Assembly: GCA_026936325.1 (NCBI GenBank)
Contig: JAPTHN010000006.1
Location: 27,111,296 to 27,175,295 of the forward strand
Source: Platynereis dumerilii
Taxonomy: Eukaryota; Annelida; Polychaeta; Phyllodocida; Nereididae
Length of the DNA stretch: 64,000 nt
Direction of reading: 5' to 3'
In this document: positions 47,322-58,617 of the stretch, in pieces
Layout of the letters: every line of letters begins with the position of its first letter
Position numbering within the stretch: position 1 is the stretch's first letter
Translations under genes and position numbers: made by a program
The notes under the pieces: model-generated
What the model saw: the letters and a program-made list of their open reading frames with translations, nothing else
Databases searched by the model: none
What the model was told of the DNA's origin: nothing

Positions 47322-48101
47322 TAGGCAATTTTAGAAACCTAACAGCACCTTCTATTCCTTCTCAAATGTTAGATGACCATCAAAGTAAGTTTTCTTTAAC
47401 TCATCTATTGCAAAATATTCCTCAACTAAAAAATCAGAAGGAAATGTGAACCCACTACCTAAATATAGCAATCATTTCCATCAACAACATGGCAGTGAAT
47501 ATTAATTTTTGCATGGCATAATAATGCGGTTAATAGGAATGGAATAAATTCTGACTGCAAATATGGGCTTTGCAAAGGTGTTCATTTTTCTTCATGTATT
47601 TGGGACACTTGTAATCATTCCATTGTTCTTGTAATGAGCACCTAACACCACTGAGCAAATGCGTGAGATTCTCTTGTCAAATAAAAATCATTAAATGTAT
47701 TCACTTGGCTGGAATCACTCAATAACCTGTAAATAAGACCAGGCTAGGCTGCATTCTGTGGGATTAACGCAATCCGGCAATTACTGGGGGCCAATGGGGA
47801 AGGAGGAACGCAGAGCAGTGGCATGCTCAACAGAATGGACATGTCCTGCTGAAGGAAATCTGGCCAAGCCCTATTTGTGCACCAGAGCTGTTAACAATTA
47901 AGTACTTGGAATGTACTCATGCTGGAAAGTACCGAACCCAAAAGTACTGTACTGGTACCCAGTAATTAATATGCAAAAAGTACTTGACATTAAATACGCC
48001 AACATGACAGCCTATGTTTAGTGACTTTTCACAAGACATTGTTAAAATCAAAAACTGAAGATCAACACCAATGGTCAACATCAATGCTGAAGGCAAGAAA
48101 A

Positions 48102-48170
48102 AGTTAGTGTCTCGTTAACCAGAGCTGGCGACCTCACAAGGGGCTGAGCTGTTCTAGTTAGTGTCTCGTT
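48102..48170 (+). repeat. 39-bp filler between 15-bp direct repeats
   Basis: AGTTAGTGTCTCGTT occurs exactly at 48,102-48,116 and 48,156-48,170, separated by 39 bases that include CTGGCGACCTCACAAGGGG. The arrangement resembles a long target-site duplication around a tiny insertion, or filler DNA left by break repair. Confidence 0.8.
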
Positions 48171-48328
48171 TGAAAATGACAGAAACCTCTGAATATGTTA
48201 ATCTGGAAAAACGTTTTAAGGACAACCTCAGCTGCTGCAATAACAGACCTAAGGAGCCTTGAAAAGCATGTAGGATTGTGAGTAAGACCTGAGAAAACTC
48301 TGAAAAACCCTGAAGTATGAGTGGTCTA

Positions 48329-48369
48329 GAATGCCTTGAAGAATGCCTTGAAGAATGCCTTGAAGAATT
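48329..48369 (+). repeat. 12-bp tandem repeat (GAATGCCTTGAA)
   Basis: About three and a half near-perfect units are seen. Confidence 0.9.
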
Positions 48370-48882
48370 CTACCAAGCATAGAACATGTACAGGACTGCA
48401 GTACACAAATAAGGAAAAACAAAACAGCCCCTTCATCTCATCTGCAGCAAATGAAAGATGGATCGAAACATGGCAAACTTAATTGTGGACATCTGGGAAG
48501 GCAGAATGTATGTGAGAATGTTAATAACTTTAGAGGATTCATTGGGACAGCTGATTTATTAGAAGACAGGGATGAGAGAAATACAAGAGAAATGCATGGC
48601 ACAAGTGGATCTGGTGTTTTAGGATGGTTCGGATATTGGAAATGGTTGTTTTATAGTGTATACCATAAATATGGCATTCCTTACAAGCAGCTTCATTCTT
48701 CAAACACAAGCTAAGTGAATTAGATACTCTGTTAAAAACTTTTTCATGGTGACACTGATTTACATGCACTTCAATACTGATATATGATATTTCAGCGAGG
48801 AACTGACTAAACAGTATAAAAAGTGAGAAATATCGCAAAAGATATATACATGTAGAGTAACAACAAAATGCAGATGATTCAC

Positions 48883-49150
48883 TTAAGGTGGCTCGATACC
48901 CGTGAACTTTCTAAGATAGGGTTTCTTTAAAATAGTTTATATAGAATATAGTTTATAGCAAGGATATGTAAACAAAAGTGGTCGCTACGAGCCTTTCTTT
49001 CAAAATATTTGAGGTTATGTAAAAGAAAGTCAGTCCACGAAAACTTGAAAAACTCAATTTTTTTCTTAACTTTTTTACTGTGAAGTTTTCCCCGCCATGG
49101 CATATGTTGTGGTGTGGAGGGAAGTAAATTCTCATCAGCCGAAAAACTTA
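48883..49150 (-). repeat. Dispersed repeat, unknown family, copy 2
   Basis: This is the reverse complement of 1-337 in outline. It begins TAAGGTGGCTCGATACCCG and includes GCAAGGATATGTAAAC and AAAGTCAGTCCACG. It shows the same sharp limit at TAAGGTGGC as copy 1. It lies in a part of copy B that has no counterpart in copy A. Confidence 0.65.
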
Positions 49151-49210
49151 TGACCATCACTCAGAGATTACTGCCTCAAGCCCACTGCTCCACTGAGGGA
49201 CAGATTAGAG

Positions 49211-49441
49211 CATAGGCGTATCGGAGAGGGGGGCAGGGGGGGCGATTGCCCACCCCAAAAGTTTGGGAAACAGTAAGATTCGGGCAAAAAGGCTAAAAAA
49301 TTCGGGCTGATGATCAAATAAAACCCACTTAAAATTAATGATTTTCAAACTATTTAATTTGAAATGTTTATCAATTTAGATCGTGAAATTTGGGCAAATG
49401 TCGCTCGCCCCCCAAAAAATCGCGCATGCCGTACGCCTATG
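49211..49441. mobile_element. 231-bp hAT-like MITE with CATAGGCGTA ends, copy 2
   Basis: The start CATAGGCGTATCGG and end CCGTACGCCTATG form a perfect inverted repeat over the outer ten bases. A perfect 8-base duplication GATTAGAG flanks it (49,203-49,210 and 49,442-49,449). The interior matches the copy at 11,006-11,222 in the same orientation. No protein is encoded. Confidence 0.9.
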
Positions 49442-49572
49442 GATTAGAGGCTGCACAATCAAGGGGTACACCAGTGGCATACACATTACAACAATGGGAT
49501 GGGTGTTTGCTAGGGCTTTAACTCCAGTACTGTTGTACTGCTGAGCCTTAGTAGGACAGGCACTGTTGGGCA

Positions 49573-49650
49573 AGATAGTGATAATAATAATAATAATAAT
49601 AATAGACATTTATATAGCGCCAATTCCAGTAAACTGCTCACTAGCGCTTG
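49573..49650 (-). mobile_element. Retroposon 3' end with (ATT)n tail, copy 2
   Basis: The plus strand reads (AAT)n, then AGACATTTATATAGCGCC, then AATTCCAGTAAACTGCTC. It shares this order with 25,082-25,180. On the minus strand it is a body ending GGCGCTATATAAAT with an (ATT)n tail. Confidence 0.65.
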
Positions 49651-50429
49651 TGTATGATAGCTTTATTTGATAATGAAATATAATGCAATTTAGCAATGTA
49701 TGAAATATCAGGTAGCCCTAGCTGATGTCTCAGTTGCATGACTTGGAGGGCCCGAGTGGTTGGCAGCCAAATGTGTTAAAAATGAAATGTGAACATTAAA
49801 GCAATGCCATTAAGCATATTGGGAGAGATCTTTCACTTGACCAGACATTGCTGCGATTAGCATCAAATTTGATATGTCATTTATAATGCATGCCGAATTG
49901 GACTGGCCGAGATAAAGTTGTCTCAGTTCCATGCATCATTGCTAGTCACACAAAATTTACTTCAGTTTAGGGGTCTGACGTTTGCATTTCATATGGTCCT
50001 AAATATGTATTTCTTTCACAGTGGTGTTTAAATGGCCACAGGTCCATGGAGGGTACTGGACCACGCCACTGTTATTACCACTAGTAAATTCAATCCAATG
50101 ACCTTGAGGGCTGTTTCCCCTGCAACTTCAACACCTGCATACAAATCCAATTGGGCAGAGCATTTGTGCCAGACAGGAATATGCACAGGATAGTCTGGGT
50201 GAGAGAGGGTGAAAAATCAGGGAGGGAAAAAGCAAAAATGAGGAGGGACCAGTTTGGGAGGGCTTTGAGGACTGACGAAGCACTGGAAAACTTCTGCTAT
50301 GGAGGTGGTTCTGCACTGTATCTATATGAGGGACCAATTTTAACTAAAAGTTGTAATGTTGCATTTCTATTGAAATCGGTAAACATAAAACAAACATCTA
50401 CTGATTTCACAAACTACAGCACAAGCTTT

Positions 50430-50870
50430 ATTGCAACATCAAAAACACATAAATTGAATGCAGAGGATAGTGCATCCAGTTGATTGGAATTTTTCGTTTA
50501 CTTCTACAGAAATTTGCTGGAAAAACTACAATATTGTATTTCACAGAGTGAATCAAGTGCAACTTGGAAGTTTTTCAGTGATTTTGAAAGGAAATTCTAA
50601 CAACATACAAATTACTACAACGCACTTTCTGCATCACGGCAAAAGCATACAAACCGAATGCAAAGTATAGAGTACACTTGTTCTGCACACAGTTGGCATG
50701 ATTTGTATGTTCTGTTAACTTCTACTGAAATTTGCTGGAAAAAACACAGTCTTAGATTTCACAGAGTGAATCAAGTGCAACTTGGAACTTCCTTGGTAAT
50801 CTTTGAAAGAAATTCCTACAACATACAAATTACTACAATGCACTAACTGCATCAAAGGCCAACAAGGACA
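50430..50870 (+). repeat. 218-bp tandem duplication inside copy B
   Basis: The two units share AAATTTGCTGGAAAAA (50,510 and 50,728), TTTCACAGAGTGAATCAAGT and ACATACAAATTACTACAA. Copy A has only one unit (about 8,030-8,230). The small frames are by-products of the repeat. Confidence 0.85.
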
Positions 50871-51789
50871 TGCTAATATGAAGTCAGAAAATCTTTCCTC
50901 GGACATATTTTCCAAGTGTGTCTTATTTCTAGACACTTCATCACAGCAGACAAATTACAAAGGTTAACAGGACACAATTGGATTGATTTAGTTTTGAAGT
51001 TGTTTTGAGCGAGTCAGAATCTGATGTCAGTCTATCCTTATGGAGACATAGTTCACTGAGTCCAACTTGACATTAACAGTAGGTGGCGACCTAGCTCCTC
51101 TATCTCGTTCATCTCCATTCATCATTTTCTCCATTTCTGTCACTGTTTTTTTTACAGGCTTGACATTAGGATAATGCCAAGTCTTCGACCAGTTAAATCA
51201 TAATTTAGATTTATTTCTAAAGTGTTTGCGAAATCCATATGTAACATATTCTATAAATTTATTTTCATTTGAATATACCATTTAATCTGACATTCATCAT
51301 TTGCAGATCTATGTTTTGGGACGAAACCTCGCAGTTGTTGTCCCTTGTTGACGATTGTTTAATATCTTTGTACTGTTGTTTATATGTTGTTGTTATTATT
51401 ATTTGATTTTCTTGTGATGCATGCACAACGTCGATTTATGTCATATCGAAGAACAATGATCTTGTTATGCAAGCAAAAATCTCTATTTATGTGACACCAG
51501 ATGATACTGAAAAAAAAGTGAAACTTGAACGGACAAAGATAAACACAAAAATATGTTCCGGTAAAAAGACAGTTTGTGGCTCATTGGGGAAATAAGCAAC
51601 TTCAAACATGACAAATGAGCAAAACATCTCTTTGCAAAGTTTCTTTTTGTGAAAGTTCATAAAAATCTAAGCTATACATCATTGCAAGCGAAGACAAGAG
51701 TCTATGATGAATAGATAGTATTTTTACCCGAAGGTAAATTTGAAGAAAAGTTACTTTCTCAACAACTCATTATACTGTGCAGCAAGTGA

Positions 51790-52580
51790 TTCATTGCCTC
51801 AGAAACTTTTCAAGAAACATTTTACCAGACTATCAGTTGGTCTCAATTCTGTTCAACCTTTTCTCTTGGACAGTGGTTTCTCTTTAGAGTATTTTTGAAT
51901 TTACAATTTTTCTCTTGGTCTGTAATCTATTTCAGTTTGGTAGATTTGTTGTCTTCTTGGCCTGTTATCAATTTTAGAGTATTTTAAATAACTTCTCTGT
52001 GTTAGTTACTTTTGGTCTGCTACCCAGTTGGTTCTGTTAGGAAATTCCTTGCAGAGTTATAGTTCCTAATGGTTTGAAACTATGTACAGTCTTGGTCTGT
52101 TACTGAGCCACTTTTATAGAAACCTCGACTGCTTGATTCCAAGGTAGCTCTCTTGCTAAGTTCATCTTGGTCTGTTATTGAGTTTGGTCTGTTTTGGCAA
52201 CCACCTTGATCAGTGGCTAAATGGTTAGTTTTCCTTGTCCTTTGCTAAGTTCCTCTTTGTCTACTGGCCTGTTCAGTATCTTTCAGTTAATATCCCTTGG
52301 TGAATTCCTCTTAGTCAGCTAGTCAGTTGATTCTCTAACTCCCTTCCCTCATTCCTCATGGTCTCATACCTTCTTAAGTCTTTTTTGGTTAATCTACCTT
52401 GCTTAGTTGGTCTGATATCTTATTCAGTCCTTTGATTAGCCTACCATGGCATTAATATATAAGGAAAGCCATTCTGAATAGAGTCATAATAAAATTTACA
52501 ACATTTTGGAACTGATGACTTTTGGAAATGACTCCCTTGGTTAGTCCCTATTCTTGGCTTGATACTGAGTAGTGAGTAGA
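51790..52580. repeat. Degenerate TC-rich internal repeat region, copy B
   Basis: This stretch carries repeated TCTTGGTCTGTTA-like pieces (for example near 51,915, 52,091, 52,169 and 52,185). It matches 9,120-9,840 but is longer in the middle (about 51,940-52,200), consistent with unit gain here or loss in A. It contains the empty site for the MITE at 9,520-9,678. Confidence 0.55.
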
Positions 52581-52589
52581 GTCTCTCTT

Positions 52590-53310
52590 GATCAACTTGT
52601 TTGGCATCTCCCAAGCCTTTCCCACTTGGCCAGTCTCTCTTCTCTTAGCCACAGTTTCCCTTGCTCATTGTAAAAGAGAACATTCCCATAACAAAGGGCT
52701 TAAGAACCAGCTGCCCCATAAGAAAAATAATAACAGTATGGGAGTAAATGGTATATTGCACAGTGCACAATAATTGCACATCTATGCAAGTATAAGCACA
52801 TGTTGCAGGTTGCCCATGAATATGACATAAGACGATTCGGGATGTTATATGTGTATTGTGGATGGTGCAAGATTAATTGCCAGCCAAGGAGCAGAAATCC
52901 TGAGCAGCCAGCCATTGGCAAACTGCAGGTCTCTGGATGAAATGAGGGAGTTAAGAAGTACAAAGTCGAGGGCCTCAAGATTGATGGCCTTCATTTAAAT
53001 ACACATGGTCTTGTCGTGAGGTATTCATCATACAGACACAAACACTCAAACAGTGAAGCCAAATACCAGTTTTCAGCAAGCAGCTGCTAAGGCATCCCTC
53101 TGTCTCCTTCTATATTGACACATGTATCTTGATGATATTCTGTTGTCCAATAAAATTCTATATATATATATATATACATATGGCCAGACTGATCCACATG
53201 CACAGATTGATCTTTAGAAAGCTGGACCATATGTGTCCTATATATCACCAAGGATGTCTCAGTATAAATGTCTTCAGCTGGGCAATGTTAGAGTGATACA
53301 CTAAATCACT
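52590..53310. other. Copy B-only stretch with a (TA)n tract
   Basis: At the corresponding place copy A has the LINE relic instead. The stretch includes a (TA)n microsatellite at 53,159-53,175. Frames of 61 and 92 codons on opposite strands overlap and look accidental. No element ends are visible. Confidence 0.45.
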
Positions 53311-55179
53311 TGAGGCGATAATAAAGACAACCAGACAGTTAGATGAGGATTGACACACTGAAACTGCAATAGCTAGCTCGAAATTTCAGAAATTGGAAGG
53401 AGCAGGCCGAGCACTAGCATTTTGATTCAAACAATCGAACCAGCTCTCAAACCTCATCTTTCATCATTCTAAAATTGTCAAGTGACTGGAACAAACTCAA
53501 AGCTGAAGAAACTAAGGAAAGGCCTTCATCTGCACAGGGGCCTGTCCAATAAAATCCATTAAGGCAGCCGAGACAAACAAGTCAAAGATAGAAAAACACA
53601 AAAAGAATCAACAATGGAACATTGCAAAGGGGATTTGCCCAGAGAGAACAAGCCATGCGTCACAGCCTGTCAAGTGTATCCTCTCATAAGCTCATAATTC
53701 TTCCAGTCAGTCTATGAGGCCCCATTTAATTGCTCTGCAGAGCACAATTTGCCTATTTTCATAATATACTGCCTTGCAAATGTCTGCAACCAGTTGCAAG
53801 TGTGGGTTGATGGTCAATGAGTACCTCAGGGCTCCCCACAGGGCCAAACACTAGCAATGCATAATTCTCACTTCAGCTCTGCTATCAGATCAGCTGCTAA
53901 GCCAGCCAACTAGACATGCCCAATCAATAATAACAGACAACAAAATTTCCACTGCACAGGACACTGCAAGCTACTTGATCTATTTGCCAGAACAAGTGCT
54001 GGTAGTAGCCTTCTACCTCTTTTACCGCTTTCCCTGCTTGTATCCCATCTGAGGATTCTGCAACATAGTCATCACAAGGTACACTCCAAACACCAGAAGC
54101 ATGGCACATATCAGATAGAGTAAACGTTGCTGCAGACCTGGTATCCGTTTCAGTAACTGAAAAGAGAAAATAGGGCATTTATTTTTAAAAAACCTGCAAT
54201 CACTTCAAGCAGCACATGTAAAATTTCTCATGAAAGAGCCATCATATAAACCAGAGATTTTGGCTCCAGCAAACTGAGAGCAAATGACAAGAGAGTGTGA
54301 GAACTCTGCATAAAAGGAGCAGCAGGCTAACACGATGAGCAGTAAATCAAGTTGGTGGCGATATTTTTGTGGCAAACAGAGCAGAAAGCAGCAGCCACCC
54401 GGAGATGAGCATCTCGGAGACAAGCAATAAGAGAATCTGCGGCGGAAGGGCCATTCCTCATTGCAGAGAAAGTGCAGACAAACAGGTTCTTCATCATCAC
54501 AGTTTCTTAAGGCCCTTCTTAAGGCTCCAGTCACATCCTTCATCTCTTGTTCACAGTGTCAAGAGACCGTGAGAGAGAGACCGGCCCAGTCGTGCTGCAC
54601 AGAGCCCACCAAGGCAGCACACTGAGCAAGTAGCATTGGGCTGTGTTGGGCAGCAGCTCAGGGTAGCTCAGGGCAGCATTAAGTTTTTCTCTTGTCATCT
54701 GTTCTGTCTCTGACTCTCTGTCCTGCCAGCCCCAATGACAAGTATGCCATATCATATTGACAAATAGATTTACTCCAAGGACAGCTCTCTCCTTCTCTCT
54801 GAAACTCAGCAGGCCTCTATGGACCACCTGACATCACTTTTTTGACAGCAAGATTTATTACAAGAACCAAGTGCAACTCCCCAACATCACCTCTGAGAGA
54901 GGCCAACTGACACAAGAAGTGTCCCTCATACACATTCTGCATTTCAAAGACATTTCTTGAGCCCACAGACTGTCCTTTTCCGGCCTTTTTACACTCTAAA
55001 ATTGGTTATGATTCATTTTTTATATTACCAATCTATCTATTGGTAGATATGTGTCTGAGCCAGAAAAATCCAAGATATTGGTTGTGATAACCAAATATTA
55101 ATTACTTCTTAACCATTTTATCGCTGGTGATACCCAATCTATCCAATCTTCCTCTACTGAAAGATTGTTTGTCTGTTGA

Positions 55180-55500
55180 CCATTCTGAATTTCTGTCTTT
55201 AGAAGTTTAGAGAGTGCTTGCTACACAACAGATGCATAGATTCAGAACCATGCTGCTTTAAAAGTCTCCATGCATCCATGCATTTCCGGACAATCTTTAT
55301 TTTTATTTGTCCTTATACGAAGCCATTGCATGATCAAGCATTGGAATAAGGTATTCTTTTCGTTTGCTTTGGCACAATGTAAAATCACAGCTTGACCATA
55401 TTCTGTATGCTTTTTTTCAGTCATTGGGATTTTCCAAAAATATATCTCTATGGAAACCAATCAGTGAATAACAGAGACAGGTGACACTGCAAATAAAATG
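55180..55500. other. Copy B-only 0.3-kb stretch
   Basis: The flanks match 12,450-12,490 of copy A, which lacks this piece. A 72-codon minus-strand frame (55,460-55,242) fills much of it, with no recognised motif. No target duplication is clear. Confidence 0.4.
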
Positions 55501-57188
55501 ACAAAAGACACTGAACACTATCAAACAATCACACACTGATGATTTTGATATCTATCTTCTGAAAGTTTCTGATGGTAAATGGAAGTCCGTAGTATATAAA
55601 AGTAGAAGAACTCGTATGTTTAACTCACCAAATGATGATAGCTTAGAACTGTAGCTTCCTCCGATGCATCAGAAATGTCAATATCAAATTTAAATGTCAT
55701 ACAGTATTTTAGTATACTTGTGACAAGCAACATTATATCATATCACATTTGTAAAAATTATGTAAGTATGTAATTGCAAATAAGACTACTTTTTCCATGC
55801 TGAATAGTACTTCCAAAAATACAAGAAACACCTGGCAATGGCATGCCAAGCATCATTGAATGGAAAACCAACTTTTATCTGACGTCTCTTCTATAGTTAA
55901 AACACTTGGAGCACTTATAAGAGAACTTGTACAAAGTTTAATTAGAGGGTCGTAACAAGAGTGAACAACATCAAGCTTTGGAGGTGGTCTCTCAATAATG
56001 CAAGGACCATTCTTCTTGTAGAATTGCTGCATGTCTGGCAGCCATTAAGTCAGCTTACTCCTTAGCCATCATCTATAACAAGCCGAGTTCCATAGCTACC
56101 TTCACAAACAGATTGACCGCCAAATTCGGCAATGGCAGCATCATCACTTTGCTCATGCCTTGTATTACTTTCATCAACCACACCCCCTCCTCCTCTCATA
56201 GTGAGGGTCCCTAATAAGTGTTCTGGCCCTCCAGGCTTCTCCAGTCTCCACACCCAGGAGCCGTTTATAATGCAACTTTTTATGAAATTGTAAAAATAGT
56301 GTGGCAGTAATTCAAGTTCACTGAAAGTCAGTTGCAATTAACTTACAGTTACATTAATTAGTTTACAGTTGAAATATCAGTAACTGGGTGTCATATATCC
56401 ATTAACTGGTCATACTTTGTGCAATGGCTCCATTGCTATGCATAATTGTAGAATTAACAGCAATGTTTCCAATAATTTCACAGTTTGTGTCTCTTGTTGT
56501 TAAAAGGGCTCCACTAAGCCAACAAAGGCTTCCAGGAGACTAAGAACCACCACTGAGTTGAGCCATTGACCACCAACTAACCAGCATTAACTCTGGCTGA
56601 AACATTCGCCAACGAACGGTTGTTATCTGGTAATGGAGAATCAGCCTACAGGGTCAGCTGATGATTGCTGCCATATAGTTAGAATTTCCGTGAAAGAGCC
56701 AAAAACACATAATGGTGATCGTTCAATCAGCCCACGATATGTCGAAGCAAAATGATGTCTTTGGATGGATCACAACGAAGAATTGGTTTAACATTTCCAA
56801 GTGACTCGTCTTCATAATACTTCTGACAAAAGGCTGTGGATTAAACTGATGAACAGTAGGGTGCTCCTTCTGCCCCCCAAAATTGAAATTTTTTCTGGAT
56901 CCAACCTTACTTTTTGTTGGTGGTGAGGTTATCAATGTAGACCATTTTTCTGAAATTTCATGAAATTTGAATAATTCCTAGGTGTAGCACATTGCATTTG
57001 AAATTTTGTTGTTTTTCGTAATTTCGAGAGAAAAGAAAACAAATAGCCAATCAAGAGATAACATGGTTTGCATGATAAATCAGATTTAAACATACATAAT
57101 GAAGTACAGACACCATTTGGGAAAGATAGAGGTCAGCTGAGTACTAGGTACCACTTGCCAGGGTCATCAATATGATAGGTGTACAACA

Positions 57189-57400
57189 TCAAGTTTGCAC
57201 TGTTTTCCGTGATTTTGGCGGTAATTCAGGAATTGTCGACCATACTTGTAGTTCATTTTGAAATCGATCTTCCTTTCTTGATCTTAATAATCTGCTTCCA
57301 ATTTTACCCTCTCTCTGCACAGTCATTTGTAACCCTAAAGGCACTGAAGATCTTTTTCCCTGATATGCATCTTTCATCATATTGTCATTCAGAAGGTTCG
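57189..57400 (-). pseudogene. Possible coding remnant of the hAT-like element
   Basis: On the minus strand a frame opens after a TGA near 57,400 and reads through NMMKDAYQGKRSSVPLGLQM and KIGSRLLRSRKEDRFQNEL to a stop near 57,189. Its charged, mixed composition looks more protein-like than most frames here. It lies inside the 3.65-kb element. No family is recognised, and the plus-strand frame over the same bases (57,179-57,445) is just as open, so coding is uncertain. Confidence 0.3.
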
Positions 57401-57638
57401 GATGCGTACATCAATCTCCAAGAAGGATGGTTCAATCTTCATTAAAGAAACAATGTGCATGCCATAAGTCTGCAACCAATAACCCACAGTTTCATATTTT
57501 CCCTCAATTCAGGAAAAGAATTTAAGGCTATTGATGTCGGACATTTTATGGTTGTTTTAATATTTCTTGCACTAACTTACAGTATGTGTTTTTCTCATCA
57601 GTACGCAAGTGATCATCAAACAGTGTCAAAGCGATCTA

Positions 57639-58617
57639 GCGGGGCAGATTTGTCATGAATAGGGGAGTAATAGTGCAGTTATACATAGAAGCCTGAAACT
57701 TGGCACACATTTCAAAAATGTCTTAAAGAAAATATTTAGATAGGGAGCCACTTCAGATTTGACCTGGTTGACCCATGGCAGCCATTTTCCAAAATGGCGG
57801 CTAATTATATCATTTTGCTGCTTTCTGTGAAGTGCCTATAGTTTGAAAGTATGAAAACAGTGCTCATTATCCCTTCTACTGATCTAAGAAACATTATCAA
57901 TTGATTTCTAGATTGAACTGAGGAATTTTTATTGTAGTCAGGGTCCTTTTTGTTAGAACTGTTGAAGAAAATGTATCATTTTCGCGGTTTCCCATAGTTT
58001 CATGGGATCTCGATTGATTTTAAAACTGACTACATATTTGTATTCCTTGTAAGAAGAGCTTTCAAATGAATGGTCGCATCAATAGTTTCCATTAGTTTTT
58101 TTGTCAAAATTTAAAAAAAAGCAGAATCTTCATAAATCATTTTATTTTCATTTTTTCCATTTTCGTACCAAGTTTATTAAACCCATTGATGCGGGAACTC
58201 ATTTGAAAGCTCTTCTTACAAGGAATTCAAATATGTAACTTATTTTGAGATTTATAGAGAATTGGTGTAACCATCCGTAACCGCAAATCCGGTGTTTGAA
58301 TCAATATTTCTAACAAAAAGGATTCCAGCAAGCCTGAAAATAGATCAAGGCTACATAAAAAATGTTATAGTAATGTACTGAATACTTAGAGAAACAATAA
58401 AAAACAATATTTACGTGTATTCCTTTTGCAGGAACTACACAGAAAGCAGCAAAATGGAAGAATTGACCGCCATTTTGGAAAATGGCTGCAAGTAGCCACC
58501 TAAGCTAAATCTGAAGTGGCTCCCTATCCAAATATGTTTCTATAGATGTTTTTTAAGTGTGCACCAAGTTTCATGCTTCTATGTATAAATGCACTATTTT
58601 TTTCGTACCTGCCCCGC
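57639..58617. mobile_element. 979-bp palindromic (foldback) element, TA-flanked
   Basis: The two halves are reverse complements over most of their length. The outer ends are GCGGGGCAG and CTGCCCCGC, and TA lies on each side (57,637-57,638 and 58,618-58,619). Paired landmarks are ATACATAGAAGC with GCTTCTATGTAT, AGGGAGCCACTTCAGATTT with AAATCTGAAGTGGCTCCCT, TTTTGCTGCTTTCTGTG with its complement, and AAGAAGAGCTTTCAAATGA with TCATTTGAAAGCTCTTCTT near the centre (58,050 and 58,200). A TA duplication suggests a Tc1/mariner-type mover. No gene is encoded. Confidence 0.85.

Larger units (their letters stand above)
43987..47325. mobile_element. 3.3-kb composite insertion in copy B
   Basis: CAATTTTA occurs at 43,979-43,986 and 47,326-47,333, and copy A runs straight through the corresponding point near 6,365-6,385. 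The left end starts ATTTATTTATTTTAATTTG, which on the minus strand is an A-rich tail like AAATAAAT, suggesting a retroposon 3' end. The right end is a (TAA)n tract followed by AAATAGG. Inside are a SINE with a nested hAT-like element (45,881-46,408), a TIR element with a minisatellite (46,598-47,024), long T-, C- and G-runs, and about 1.1 kb of AT-rich sequence (44,660-45,720) that I cannot place. No open frame stands out. Confidence 0.6.
48280..49895. other. Copy B-only 1.6-kb stretch of mixed repeats
   Basis: Copy A goes from the match of about 48,270 (7,400) to that of about 49,900 (7,480) in under 100 bases. Copy B has here a 12-base tandem repeat (48,329-48,369), the dispersed repeat at 48,883-49,150, a hAT-like MITE at 49,211-49,441 and a retroposon tail at 49,573-49,650. 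The remainder (48,420-48,880) has an 87-codon and a 99-codon frame on opposite strands with no recognisable domain. Confidence 0.6.
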
